From NCBI RefSeq assembly GCF_965204935.1, contig NZ_CBDBFO010000002.1: a stretch of 64,000 bases of DNA; one strand, given 5' to 3'. Numbering within the stretch: the stretch's first letter is position 1; every line of letters begins with the position of its first letter. This document shows positions 1 through 9,433 of this stretch, piece by piece. Made by a program: the position numbers and the translations under genes. The notes under the pieces are model-generated. The model was not told where the DNA came from and made no database searches. It saw only the letters and a list, made by a program, of their open reading frames with translations. Source of the stretch: Hoeflea_A sp965204935. Its GTDB lineage: Bacteria; Pseudomonadota; Alphaproteobacteria; Rhizobiales; Rhizobiaceae.

Positions 1-520
1 GAGAGCCGGGTCCCTTCGCTCTACCCGCATTACCGGGTTTCATCACTAATACGGACCCGTCCGCCCCTGTGCTCCGCTTCGGTACTCGGCTCCTTGCGGG
101 TCTGCCGCTTGGAGGTCTCCCTTGGCATCGGAGCGCCAGGTTCCCACGTTCCACACAGGAGCCTCTCGCTGGTCTCACGCCATCTTTATGCCGGTCGCCG
201 CTCGGACAGTCAGCAGGCATCCTCCGAACTTCGTCCCAGGCCAACGACTGGAGCCTGGTTTCGGCGACATCCCTACGCTTTCGACACTTCATCAACGGTT
301 CACTCGCGTTCGTCTTACCAGCAGTCACCTGACGGGTAATCCCCGCCTTTTCCACAACGCTCGCCACCCCGGCCATTGGGCCAGAGCAGCTTGTGGCGGT
401 TTGGACCCTGGTCCTGCAACCCGAGCCCGAGGGGCCTTCCCTCATCTCCTGTGTAGCAAGGTGCTCAAAGTCAGTACTGCTACGTCATCAGAACCTCCTC
501 TTCGCACCGTCGTGGCGCAC
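1..520 (-). mobile_element. Inner group II intron, 5' RNA part (runs off left edge)
   Basis: Read on the minus strand, the segment starts with GTGCGCC at 520, a typical group II intron 5' end (GUGYG). It continues as G+C-rich structured sequence with stretches I recognise from the region just upstream of bacterial intron ORFs, such as GTCCGTATTAGTGATGAA and GAGCGAAGGGACC near the left edge. No protein gene is supported here; the intron-encoded protein should lie beyond base 1. The intron interrupts the reverse transcriptase ORF of a second intron exactly after the first base of the codon following YADD, so it is nested in that intron. The 3' end is outside the window. Confidence 0.75.
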
Positions 521-1391
521 AGTCGTCCGCGTATCGCACCGTATAGAACACCGGCCGACCTTTCTTGTGGTCTCTGACCCTTCGGGCAGCCGGGTTGATG
601 CTCGGTTCGCGGGGGCGGCCAGTCCACCGTCCGTACCGCTCATCGATGGCTGTCAGATAGATGTTCGACAACATCGGCGAGATGATGCCGCCTTGCGGCG
701 ACCCGGTTACGGGGTGACGTTCGGTCCCTTCGACCATCACGCCGGCCTTCAGGAACGAGAGGATCAGCCTCAGCACCTTGCGGTCGCTGATGCGTTTTCG
801 CACCCGCTCCATCATGACGTGGTGATCGATCGCGTCGAAGCAGCCCTTGATGTCTCCTTCTATGACGTAGCGGTAGACCGAGGGTCCGCGCTTTGTCGGG
901 TGAAGGAACCTCTGGATTCTTGCCAGAGCATCATGGGTGCTTCGGCCACGCCGGAACCCGTAGGAGGTCGGATAGAAGTCCGCCTCGAAGATGGGTTCCA
1001 GGACCAGCTTCAAAGCCATTTGCACCAGACGATCGATCAGCGTTGGAATGCCGAGTGGCCGGAACTTCCCCGGTTTGCCGGGTTTCGGGATGAGCCGTTG
1101 CCTGACGGGTTGAGGACGATAGGTTCCGCTGCAAAGCGCCTCGCGTGTTTCATCGAGAAACCCCGCTACGCCATCGGGACGCTGTTCGATCATGCGTCGC
1201 GTCATCCTGTCGGTGCCGGGTGTCAGGCTGCCGCGGTTGCGGGCCAGCCTTCGCCAAGCCTCTTCCAGGGTTCTGCGGTCGCATACGAGATTGAACAGAT
1301 CAGCGAAGACCTTGTCGGGGTCTTCGTTGCTCCACCGATACAGCTTGCGCTGCATGTCGAGGACGAACGAGATATTCACCTCGTCGGACAT
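521..1391 (-). pseudogene. Outer group II intron reverse transcriptase, N-terminal part, interrupted
   Basis: Group II intron-encoded reverse transcriptase/maturase. The start at 1391 (MSDEVNIS) follows a strong AGGAGG ribosome site. RT blocks are visible in order: the LTPGTDR region, RQRLIPKPGKPGKFRPLGIPT, YGFRRGRSTHDAL, EGDIKGCFDAIDHH, the GSPQGGIISPMLSNIYL block, and finally VRYADD. The frame is then cut by the 5' end of another intron at 521/520, so the rest of the RT, maturase and any endonuclease domain would lie beyond the inner intron, outside the window. Only if the inner intron splices out could a full protein be made. Confidence 0.85.
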
Positions 1392-2029
1392 AGGCCCACC
1401 TCCTGCCTGCTTGCTGTATCCACTGCCTTCCTTCGCCATGTGGACGGCTTTCCCGTCCCCGGACTACTACGAAGGCTCCGCCCCCTGCCGTCACGGTCGC
1501 CGGTCGCTTCAGCCATCCGGGGTCCGACTATTCCGGAAGCGACGGCAGGGTTCTTAGGTTCCGCAACTGATCTCTCGCCTGCTTTAGGCGCCGACTGTAC
1601 CCCGTGTGGAATCCGGCCCCGATATCGCGCAAACCCATATCGAGGCTGGCGCGCGGCACGCCGCACGCCCCCGGTCCGAGTATCCATAGCCCGGACCAAC
1701 GCTCCACAAGTCCGTGGTTCGCGCCACAGACCGACCCGCCCACTTCCGAGTTGGCGAGTGTCCCGATGTAACGAGGCGTCCGCCATCGGTTCGGTTTCCC
1801 TCGCCATGGCAAGCTCGCTGGCCGGACCGCGCGCAGGGTCGGAAGTCCCCGCCCGTCCGGCTTTGATGGGTTCTGCTGATTTATGGCTCTCCGGAAGCAC
1901 CCGGTTCGCCTCACCCATCGGCTTATCACCGCATGTTGCGCCACGCGGTGTGCGGGGCCTCTCACCCCGCGAGATCAGAAACGACAATAAAATCAAAGCA
2001 CTCCTTTCTTTGATAGGGACCTAACGCAC
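521..2029 (-). mobile_element. Outer group II intron, 5' half (ribozyme domains plus RT start)
   Basis: About 600 bases upstream of the RT start (roughly 1392-2029, minus strand) form G+C-rich structured RNA-like sequence without a credible protein, as expected for domains I-III of a group II intron. A GTGCG motif at 2029-2025, directly against the trbL start codon, is a candidate 5' splice boundary; the exact boundary is uncertain. If right, the intron was inserted antisense immediately before trbL, separating it from upstream trb genes, and intron sequence now supplies the trbL ribosome-binding region (AGGGAC about 9 bases before ATG). Confidence 0.6.
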
Positions 2030-3322
2030 ATGGACGATCTCAACGTCATCGACCGGTTCACTGAGACTTTCGTCACGTACATCGAGTCTGGCTTCGGGCT
2101 GCTTTCCGGAGACGTTGCATTCCTTGTCTCGATCCTGGTTACGATCGATATCGTGCTTGCCGGCCTCTTCTGGGCCCTGATGGGCGAAGACAACATTGCC
2201 GCACAGCTCATCAGGAAGGTGCTCTATGTCGGCTTCTTCGCGCTGCTCATAAACAACTTCCAGTCACTTGCCGGCATTGTCTTCGACTCCTTTGCCGGCC
2301 TTGGCCTGAAAGCCGGCAATGCTCCCTTCGGCGCCGATCAACTCATGCGGCCGGGATTTGTTGCTGCCACCGGCTTTACCGCCGCCTGGCCGATGCTCGA
2401 GACAGCGGGAGAACTGATCGGCTTTACCACCTTCTTCAACAATGTGGTGACGATTGTCGTGCTGCTGATCGCCTGGCTGATCGTGCTCCTCGCCTTCTTC
2501 GTCCTTTCTGTCCAGCTCTTCATCACCATTATCGAGTTCAAGCTGACGACGCTTGCCGGCTTCGTGCTCGTTCCATTCGCCCTCTTCGGCAAGACGGCCT
2601 TTCTGGCCGAGCGTGTTCTCGGCAATGTCATTACCTCCGGCATCAAGCTGATGGTGCTTGCCATCGTGCTCGGGATCGGATCGTCGATCTTCGGAGAGAT
2701 AGCGACACCTCCTTCGGGTGACGTGGATCTGGCGCATGCCGCATCCGTCATCCTTGCTGCCATCTCTGTCTTCGGGCTTGCCCTCTTTGTGCCCGGCATT
2801 GCGGCTGGCCTCGTCTCCGGCGCGCCGCAATTGGGCGCAGGCGCTGCGGCCGGAACAGCCGCCGGCCTGGTCGGTTCCGGCGTTGTCGGCGGCATGGCGG
2901 CATCCGGCGCGCTCCGTGGTGCGGGGCATCTGGCGGGTGGTGGCGTCAAGGCAGCCGCCAACATGGCCGGACGTACCAGCGCGGGCGTTCAGAGCGGCGG
3001 TGCGGGCGGAGCAATCAATGCAACGATCGGCACGCCTCTGAAAAACACGGTCTCAGCCTCGGCTGCACCAGTCACGGATTCCTACCGGCAGGGTCAGGCA
3101 TCCGGTTTTCGCGCGAACCAATCGTCATCGCCCTCGCCCGTCGGCGGTCGCGGTGCAGGGGTTGTCGGACCTTCAGGAAGTAATACCGGCGCACCAGGCT
3201 GGGCAAGGAAATTGCACCGACGCCAGCGCCTGCGGGAAGCCAGCCAGTCGGCAGCACATTCACTGCGCGAGGGCGACCGCGGCGCCCAAGGCGACGGCCC
3301 CAAACTCGATCCGGACAAGTGA
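2030..3322 (+). CDS. trbL: TrbL, conjugative type IV secretion inner-membrane protein
   Basis: P-type conjugative transfer protein TrbL, the VirB6-like polytopic channel component of the mating-pair apparatus in the inner membrane. 430 codons. The N-terminal half has several hydrophobic segments and family-typical stretches (VIDRFTETF, SGFGLLSGDVAFL, NFQSLAGIVFDSFAGLGLKAG). From about residue 235 the protein turns into a Gly/Ala-rich tail, then a polar low-complexity C-terminus, as usual for TrbL. It is first in a tight run trbL-trbF-trbG-trbI. Upstream trb genes are missing from the window because a group II intron lies directly before the start codon. Confidence 0.93.
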   Translation: MDDLNVIDRFTETFVTYIESGFGLLSGDVAFLVSILVTIDIVLAGLFWALMGEDNIAAQLIRKVLYVGFFALLINNFQSLAGIVFDSFAGLGLKAGNAPFGADQLMRPGFVAATGFTAAWPMLETAGELIGFTTFFNNVVTIVVLLIAWLIVLLAFFVLSVQLFITIIEFKLTTLAGFVLVPFALFGKTAFLAERVLGNVITSGIKLMVLAIVLGIGSSIFGEIATPPSGDVDLAHAASVILAAISVFGLALFVPGIAAGLVSGAPQLGAGAAAGTAAGLVGSGVVGGMAASGALRGAGHLAGGGVKAAANMAGRTSAGVQSGGAGGAINATIGTPLKNTVSASAAPVTDSYRQGQASGFRANQSSSPSPVGGRGAGVVGPSGSNTGAPGWARKLHRRQRLREASQSAAHSLREGDRGAQGDGPKLDPDK

Positions 3323-3329
3323 GGTTTCC

Positions 3330-4064
3330 ATGATCTTTAAACGATCGCGCACGGCCTATGGCGATACGCCCATACCCGAAACACCTTATCAGAAGGCCGC
3401 CCAGGTCTGGGACACACGCATGGGCGAGGCGCTGGTGCGAGCACGAAACTGGCGGCTGATGGCTTTCGGATGCCTATCTCTGTCGTTGAGCCTTTCTGGC
3501 GGCATGGTCTGGCTCGCAGCGCAGTCGCGGATCGTCCCTTACGTCATCGAACTCGAAGCCGATGGTTCGGCGAGGGCCATCAAAGCTGCTGAGGCAGTTT
3601 ATGAGCCAACCGACGCTCAAATTGCCTTCCATCTGGCGTCCTTCATTGAAAACATTCGCTCCTTGCCCGCCGATCCCATCGTTGTGCGCAAGAACTGGCT
3701 GAGGGCCTACGATTACACCACCGCCCGCGCAGCCAACACGCTGATCGAACACGCACGCGATGCCGATCCGTTCGCTCGCGTCGGCGAGCGCACCGCATCC
3801 GTCGAAGTCACAAGTGTCGTTCGCGCCTCGGCCGGCAGTTTCCAGATGCGCTGGCTGGAGCGTATTTACGTCAATGGATCGCTGAGCCGGACCGACCGGT
3901 GGACCGGTGTCTTCGCGGTCATCATCGAACAGCCGCGCGATATCGAGACGCTGCGCAAGAACCCGCTCGGCATTTACGTGCACGACATCAACTGGTCGCG
4001 CGATCTGAAGACAAGTTCTCCTTCCGACCGATCCCACCAACCATCATTTGGAGAAAATCCATGA
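3330..4064 (+). CDS. trbF: TrbF, VirB8-like conjugal transfer protein
   Basis: VirB8-family bitopic inner-membrane protein of the conjugative T4SS. The ATG at 3330 lies 7 bases after the trbL stop, with a GAGG-type ribosome site, and is preferred over longer upstream in-frame options. 244 codons: short cytoplasmic N-terminus (YGDTPIPETPYQKAAQVWD, typical of TrbF), one membrane segment around residues 40-62, then a periplasmic VirB8/NTF2-like domain ending GIYVHDINWSRDL. The stop overlaps the trbG start (ATGA), indicating translational coupling. Confidence 0.93.
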   Translation: MIFKRSRTAYGDTPIPETPYQKAAQVWDTRMGEALVRARNWRLMAFGCLSLSLSLSGGMVWLAAQSRIVPYVIELEADGSARAIKAAEAVYEPTDAQIAFHLASFIENIRSLPADPIVVRKNWLRAYDYTTARAANTLIEHARDADPFARVGERTASVEVTSVVRASAGSFQMRWLERIYVNGSLSRTDRWTGVFAVIIEQPRDIETLRKNPLGIYVHDINWSRDLKTSSPSDRSHQPSFGENP

Positions 4065-5116
4065 GACCTGCTGCTCCCAAAAAGGCGGCGCGATTGCTCG
4101 CGCTCGCACTTCCGCTTCACCTTGCCGCTTGCGCTGCGAAGCCAAACGTTCCGGGAATCAGCTATGACAATCTCGACTTCGACACGGCCATGCGCCAGCA
4201 GGAACCCGGTAAGCCGGTCAGGCTTGTGGAACTGCCGAAGCCGCTTCCCCTGCCCGGCCAGTTAAAGCCGCCTCCCGGGGGCGGCAGGGCGAAAGATAAA
4301 AAAGGCAAACTGCCGCCGGAGCAGCTGGTAACCGAGGCCAACAAGACTGCCAAGTTCGAGCCGGCACAGGACGGTTATGTCAACGCAATCCAGAACTACC
4401 CCTTTGTGGAAGGCGCGCTCTACCAGCTCTATGCGGCCGTCAACCAGGTTTCGGACATCGCGCTCGAACCCGGCGAGAAGCTGATCTCCGTTTCCAGCGG
4501 CGACACGGTGCGCTGGGTGGTGGGCGATACCCGTTCCGGCGCAAGGACAGCCAAGGGCGGCCGGCAGGAACAGGTCCATGTGCTGGTCAAGCCGATCGCG
4601 TCGGATCTTCAGACCAATCTAGTGATCGCTACAGACCGGCGCACCTATCACCTGGAGATGCACTCCACCGACGAGACCTATATGGCGTCTGTCTCATGGA
4701 CTTATCCATACTCCGACCTCCTTGCCCTGAAACGAATGAACACCAAGGCGACTGCAACGACGCGCAACACCATCAGCTCCGGTTTGAACCTGGACCGGAT
4801 CAGGTTCCGCTACCGCATCGAAGGCAATGCACCCTGGAAGCCTCTGCGTGCTTTCGACGACGGTCAAAAAGTCTATATCCAGTTTTCGCCCGGCCTGCGC
4901 CAGGGTGAAGCACCGCCCCTTTTCGTCATCGCATCGGACGGACAACCGGCGCTGGTCAATTATCGGGTGCGGGGCAATTACTACATCGTCGACAGGCTCT
5001 TTGCGGTGGCTGAACTGCGCCTTGGAAAGAAGCCGCAAAGAATTGTGCGCATCGTTCGAACCGATACCAAACGCCGGGCAGCGCCGGACAAACGCGAGCT
5101 CTTCCATGACCGATAG
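4061..5116 (+). CDS. trbG: TrbG, VirB9-like conjugal transfer lipoprotein
   Basis: VirB9/CagX-family component of the T4SS outer-membrane core complex. 351 codons. The N-terminus is a lipoprotein signal ending in the lipobox LAAC (cysteine near residue 25), then a proline-rich linker (LPKPLPLPGQLKPPPGGG) and the beta-rich VirB9 domain (YPFVEGALYQLY, GEKLISVSSGDTVRW, TYHLEMHST, SWTYPY). Two overlaps, with trbF (4 bases) and trbI (11 bases), place it in one operon. Stand-alone lipidation replaces the separate VirB7 lipoprotein of other systems, a family-level inference. Confidence 0.93.
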   Translation: MRPAAPKKAARLLALALPLHLAACAAKPNVPGISYDNLDFDTAMRQQEPGKPVRLVELPKPLPLPGQLKPPPGGGRAKDKKGKLPPEQLVTEANKTAKFEPAQDGYVNAIQNYPFVEGALYQLYAAVNQVSDIALEPGEKLISVSSGDTVRWVVGDTRSGARTAKGGRQEQVHVLVKPIASDLQTNLVIATDRRTYHLEMHSTDETYMASVSWTYPYSDLLALKRMNTKATATTRNTISSGLNLDRIRFRYRIEGNAPWKPLRAFDDGQKVYIQFSPGLRQGEAPPLFVIASDGQPALVNYRVRGNYYIVDRLFAVAELRLGKKPQRIVRIVRTDTKRRAAPDKRELFHDR

Positions 5117-6320
5117 GAAAGAGCCTCCCGAGAACTTCGAACTGCGCGCCAGGCCAAGACCAGTGACACGCATCAATCGGAACGTCCTGTTTGGCGGAGC
5201 GGCAGTCACCCTCGCCTTGATCGGTGGTGCTTTCCTGATTGCACTCGATCCGCCGAACTGGCGAACCGACAAAAGCCGAAAGGAGCTTTACCAGACCCGA
5301 CATAAGGCACCGCCGGACGGACTTGAAAAACTGCCCGAAACCTATGACCGCATTCCGAAGCTCGGCCCGCCCAATGCCGGCGACATTGGCAAAACCATCA
5401 CTCGGGTTGAGCGTGATCTCGGCATTAAACCACTTCCAAGACGCCAAATACGATCCTACCGGCCGGATCCGGAAGAGGAGTTCAGGCGAGCCGAACGCAT
5501 CCGTATGGCCCGCCTCGCCGCGCAATCGGCGGAATCTGATCTGTTCTTTTCGCAGAAGAAGCAAAACACTGGCCGCGGAAACAACAGAAAGGCAGAGCCC
5601 GCATCAACCGCCACGCAAAGCGCAAACCCGCTTACAGCGCTATCGACATTGCCCCAGGGCAACCGACCCGCAGATCAGAACCAGCAAAAGGCAAAAAATG
5701 CGTTCCTTGAGGATGTGCCCGACGAAGACATCTACAACGCACACGCCCTACAGCACCCCGCTTCGCCCTATCAGCTCATGGCGGGCACAATTATCGCGGC
5801 AAGTCTCGTCACAGGGCTGAACTCCGATCTTCCCGGCACGGTCATCGCCCAGGTCACGGAACATGTCTATGACACTGTCAGTGGCCGACACCTGCTCATC
5901 CCCCAGGGCTCACGTCTCGTCGGCAAGTACGACAGCCAAGTCTCAATTGGACAGAACCGTGCGCTTGTTGTGTGGCAACGCATCATCCGGTCAGACGGCT
6001 CCTCGATTGTAGTCGACAATCTACCTGGGACCGATGAATCCGGATATGCGGGTCTCACCGACCGGGTGAACCACCATACTGGCGCCCTTCTCAAAGGCAT
6101 CGCGCTATCCAGCGTTCTCGGCGTCGGCACCGAGCTCACATTCGGCGACAACGAAACCGATCTCGTCGAGGCGATCCGGGAAACCACACAACAATCAGCA
6201 AACCGGGCTGGCCAGTCCCTCGTTCAGCGCAGCCTCGATATCCAGCCGACCATCACCGTGCGACCCGGCTGGCCGCTTCGCATCATTGTACACAAGGACA
6301 TCGTTCTGCCGCCCATGTAG
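5106..6320 (+). CDS. trbI: TrbI, VirB10-like conjugal transfer protein
   Basis: VirB10-family protein that spans inner membrane and periplasm and links the inner-membrane machinery to the outer-membrane core. The start at 5106 (MTDRKEPPENFELR) overlaps the trbG end. 404 codons: one transmembrane helix about residues 27-45, a periplasmic polar/proline-containing linker (roughly 50-190), and the conserved C-terminal domain with SPYQLMAGTIIAASLVTG, LIPQGSRLVGKYDSQ, LPGTDESGYAGL and RPGWPLRIIVHKDIVL. Complete, no frameshift. Confidence 0.94.
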   Translation: MTDRKEPPENFELRARPRPVTRINRNVLFGGAAVTLALIGGAFLIALDPPNWRTDKSRKELYQTRHKAPPDGLEKLPETYDRIPKLGPPNAGDIGKTITRVERDLGIKPLPRRQIRSYRPDPEEEFRRAERIRMARLAAQSAESDLFFSQKKQNTGRGNNRKAEPASTATQSANPLTALSTLPQGNRPADQNQQKAKNAFLEDVPDEDIYNAHALQHPASPYQLMAGTIIAASLVTGLNSDLPGTVIAQVTEHVYDTVSGRHLLIPQGSRLVGKYDSQVSIGQNRALVVWQRIIRSDGSSIVVDNLPGTDESGYAGLTDRVNHHTGALLKGIALSSVLGVGTELTFGDNETDLVEAIRETTQQSANRAGQSLVQRSLDIQPTITVRPGWPLRIIVHKDIVLPPM

Positions 6321-6334
6321 GAGAGCCAATAAAC

Positions 6335-6607
6335 ATGTCGCCGCTCAAGCTGAAAAAGCTTCCAAACCGGGAAACGGCCAAGATTACGTTCACCGCCAGT
6401 GCAGACCTGCAGCAGATGCTTGAAGCATATGCCAGCCTCTACGAAGCAGAATACGGAGAGAGGGAAACAATCATCGATCTGATCCCATATATGCTGGAAA
6501 CGTTCATCGATTCAGATCGGAATTTCCGCCAACGAAATCCGCATGATGATAAGTCCGAGCGCTTCTTGAAGTCTTCAGCCACTGTTCCGACCAGAGCCAC
6601 AAAATAG
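6335..6607 (+). CDS. DUF2274 family protein, trb-operon companion
   Basis: 90-codon protein starting LKLKKLPNRETAKITFTAS, matching the small DUF2274 proteins usually found directly after trbI in alpha- and gammaproteobacterial integrative and conjugative elements. A ribosome site (TAGGAGAG) overlaps the trbI stop and lies 14 bases upstream. The molecular role is unknown; no membrane segment or signal is visible. Its position implies expression with the trb operon. It ends 4 bases before the stop of a convergent regulator gene. Confidence 0.85.
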   Translation: MSPLKLKKLPNRETAKITFTASADLQQMLEAYASLYEAEYGERETIIDLIPYMLETFIDSDRNFRQRNPHDDKSERFLKSSATVPTRATK

Positions 6608-6611
6608 TCGG

Positions 6612-6839
6612 CTAAAGCTTCTTCAGAATATTGGCCGGGTTGATGCTGATCGCCCTGCAGATATCGACAAACTCAACGACATCAAGACGCCGTTCACCAC
6701 GCTCGTATTTGGCAACGAACGATTGTGGTTTGCGCAGCGTTGTCGCCACCTGTTCCTGCGTGAATCCGCCCTTCTTTCGTGAGTCCACAAGTAGTTCCAC
6801 GAATCTGTTGTAGCGAGCAGTGCCAAGTGAACCGGGCAT
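6612..6839 (-). CDS. XRE-type helix-turn-helix repressor
   Basis: Small DNA-binding regulator of the Cro/CI (XRE) type, 75 codons from the ATG at 6839. The HTH is visible as GGFTQEQVATTLRKPQSFVAKYERGERRLD, followed by VVEFVDICRAISINP. A longer start at 6938 was rejected because it would place coding sequence across the palindromic operator region. Divergent from the gene at 6931, with TATCCCA-type repeats between them, suggesting autoregulation and control of the divergent gene. Regulators of this kind often control trb/ICE modules, but the target is inferred. Confidence 0.85.
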   Translation of the reverse strand: MPGSLGTARYNRFVELLVDSRKKGGFTQEQVATTLRKPQSFVAKYERGERRLDVVEFVDICRAISINPANILKKL

Positions 6840-6877
6840 AGGCGGGCCGATCAAATTGTTTGAACGACCCTTCCAAT

Positions 6878-6930
6878 AATCCCAAAATCGGATTATCCCA
6901 TTTTGGGATATTCCAACCTGGGATGGAAAT
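6878..6930. promoter_or_regulatory. Palindromic operator cluster between divergent genes
   Basis: The intergenic stretch holds a perfect 7-base inverted repeat TATCCCA-TTT-TGGGATA (6894-6910), a related half-site AATCCCAAAAT just before it (6879-6888), and a second inverted pair TTCCA/TGGAA (6911-6928). It lies between the XRE gene and the DUF2285-like gene, the expected place for operators of the XRE protein. Promoter hexamers were not assigned with confidence. Confidence 0.55.
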
Positions 6931-7188
6931 ATGTGCAATTCCGAATCAGCCGGATTTCGGAAAATCGCTCCAACTGACGAAGAAGTTACAGACTACGACC
7001 GTCGTTGCTTTAAGCTCTATCTAATGTTGCTTGAGGCGGACAATGCAGGCCAGCCGTGGGAAAGCGCATACAAGTCCGCGTTCGGAGCCGATCCCGCGAC
7101 TGACAAAATCAGATGCAAGTTGCAGTTTGATACGCACCTCGGGAGGGCGCGATGGATGAGTTCTGGCGGGTATCGACAGCTGCTTTGA
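6931..7188 (+). CDS. DUF2285-like small protein
   Basis: 85 codons. The C-terminal part (DYDRRCFKLYLMLLEADNAG ... HLGRARWMSSGGYRQLL) resembles the DUF2285 family seen beside HTH regulators downstream of trbI in alphaproteobacterial conjugative elements; this is recognition of pattern, not a database result. The ATG at 6931 follows GGATGGAAAT. Divergent from the XRE gene and probably under its control. Function unknown; a DNA-associated role is only suspected. No signal peptide or membrane segment. Confidence 0.65.
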   Translation: MCNSESAGFRKIAPTDEEVTDYDRRCFKLYLMLLEADNAGQPWESAYKSAFGADPATDKIRCKLQFDTHLGRARWMSSGGYRQLL

Positions 7189-7388
7189 GGAACCTGAACG
7201 ACTCTGGTCAATCCGCCCAATTGCTGCGCTGCGGCGCATGATCGAAACGGGGGACGAGGAGCGCCTTAGAGGGTTCCTCGGTCTGGCCGCTTCCGGCCGG
7301 ACCTTCGCTCCCGCCGCAACCCGCAAAATGAAGCGCATGGGTCGGCGGCACCGGTGCCCGCAAACCTCCCGAAGGTCCAGCCGGCCGG

Positions 7389-8830
7389 TCAGGCGATGAA
7401 GTCGAAATCGGCATTGGTAAGGATTGACGCGGACACGCCTTCAAGCGTGATGCCGGCGTTGTCCCCGTAGCCGGTGATTACCGCATGGCCTTTCGCCTTG
7501 TCCGCGATGGTCAGGTCGGAGAACTTCAATCCGCCCTTGATGACGATTGTATCCGTCCCGTCCTCGAAGTCGTGGGTGGTGTCGGCACCCTCCCCGCTGC
7601 CGAAGTTGAAGTAGTCGGCACCGCCGCCGCCCCACAGGGCGTCATTGCCGTCCCCGCCATGAAGCGTGTCGTCGCCGCCCTTGTTGATGGTTTCCGGCTT
7701 TCCCTAATAGTAGTAACGGTCTCCGACACGCACTCCACGGGGGTGGTATGACTTTAGTTCAGGAACGTAATCGGAATAATTTTTCTTGTCGCCATCAAGG
7801 CTGTCGTTCCCGCCGGGTGCCTGCTGCTGCGTCTCGGGCAGCGCGAAGTCGTCCTCGCCGAGCGTTGCCGCCGTCACGCCCGCCAGCCGGATGGTGTCGC
7901 CGAAGCCACCGTAGCGGATGACGGCATCGTCGCCGTCCTGCTCGATGACCAGTTCCTTGAACCCGCCGCTCACCCCGTCGATGCGGATCGTGTCGCCCTT
8001 TCGGAAATCGGCATGGTGTCGCGCCCGTCTCCCGCCGCGAACGCGAAGGTGTCGGCGCCACCGTCGCCGGTGAGGTAGTCGTTGCCCCGGCCGCCGTGGA
8101 GCACGTCGTCGCCCTCGCCGGCCCACAGCGTGTCGGCGCCTTAGCCGCCATACAGCGTGTCGTTTTCGTCGCCGCCCCAGAGCCTGTCGTTGCCGTCTTC
8201 GCCGGAAAGCCTGTCAGCGCCTTCAGTTACCCTGAGGGTGTCCGCAGCATTACCACCAAGATCGTTTCGTCGCGTGCCATGTTTCCTCTCCCCAAGCGGT
8301 GGGTTAATCCCCGGCATGCCCCTTGTCTCCGGGGCAGTCTCGGTCTTCTCCACGGACTGGACAGCCTCCCGATTGCTATGGGATTTTGTGTTTATAAGAT
8401 TCAACTTAAGGTCATCGACCTTCCCGGTCACGACCGTCTTTCCGTTCGTCGTCACGGTGTTCTTCTTCGCGCCGGGAACGATGGTGAACTCCCCGACCTT
8501 GTAGGTCGCCTGGCCGTCGTCATCGTAGGTGACCTTGACCTCCATCCCCGCGGCCTTCACGGCGGCGGCCGCCTTGTCCGTGGCGATCTTCGCCTGGGCC
8601 TGCGCCGTCTTCTGCGCCGCCTGCGTCGCCATGCGGGCCACCACAGCCGCCGTGCTCGTGGTCGCGGCGGCCGCCTTCGCCGATTCCGCCTTCGCCGTAT
8701 TGTAGGCCGCCATCGCCGCGGCGGCCGCAGCCCTGGCCGCATCGGCATGCTTTTTCGCCATCGGGTCGCCGGTCTGCAGCAGGGCGAGACCCGTCAGCGC
8801 CGCCTCTGCCTTGTCCGCCTCCGTTGCGTG
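7389..8830 (-). pseudogene. Decayed RTX (hemolysin-type calcium-binding) protein with Ala-rich N-terminal module
   Basis: Read on the minus strand, an Ala/Lys-rich coiled-coil-like segment (AAYNTAKAESAKAAAATT, then EVKVTYDDDGQATYKVG) leads into calcium-binding nonapeptide repeats (LSGEDGNDRLWGGDENDTL, GEGDDVLHGGRGNDYLTG, GGDGNDALWGGGGADYF) and an RTX C-terminal domain ending NADFDFIA. The frame is broken by TAA at 8141-8143, a frameshift near 8000 and TAG at 7704-7706, and no proper start or signal is seen; upstream of about 8830 the sequence changes character. The Ala-rich part is closely similar to residues of the surface lipoprotein at 26478-28208. RTX proteins are normally secreted by type I systems; none is seen here. 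Confidence 0.8.
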
Positions 8831-9090
8831 AGACCGCAAAGGATGCGCCAGCCATCCTGCCAGCCGCAACGATCGTGCGCGGTGACGCAAATCGTAGCAT
8901 GCACCGATTGATCCGTGCGGCGATGAATGCCCTGCCTGCAGAGCCCACACAATTCTCGATGTGCGGTACAATGCTGCGTTGAGCCGCCCATTCGGGCGGC
9001 AAAAGCACCCGCCGCGCGCCCCGCAGGGCGATGCCTGCGGTCTTGTGCCAAATTGTAAGCGGGGTGCCCGGAAGAATTGTGTATGAAAAC

Positions 9091-9433
9091 CATACCTAAA
9101 ATATTAATCGGAAAACTGTAGAGAAGTTTTGAGTGGAGTTGATTCCCATATCTGGCGCATCATTTCGGTGGCAAATATGCGCGCTTATGACGATAGTATG
9201 AACGATTAAAGTCTGGAAGCTTCTGCTGTCCGGTCTAGACTGTTCAAATACTCTAGGGGGCGTCTATTCTGGACAGTTGTTATAGAGCCGTGCCGGACCC
9301 GGGTTTTTATAAACTCCATGTCAGCAAATCATGGGGCTATGCAGTCATCAAGAGCCCAGATTTTCCGTCTCGGATTGTCTTCAACTTCGAATACTTGTTC
9401 ATTGCTCGAAGTGTTCGATCAATTGAGTAATTT
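9091..9433. other. A+T-richer intergenic region before the helicase fusion
   Basis: No gene is supported. The stretch is A+T richer than its surroundings and precedes the plus-strand helicase/nuclease gene, so it probably holds that gene's promoter. A hairpin GCCGCCC-ATTC-GGGCGGC followed by AAAA lies slightly upstream (8982-9003). Confidence 0.4.

Noticed and set aside
393..2024. 543-codon plus-strand open frame
   Set aside because: It runs opposite the group II intron RT and ribozyme; G+C-rich DNA leaves the opposite strand open, and no protein family pattern is visible.
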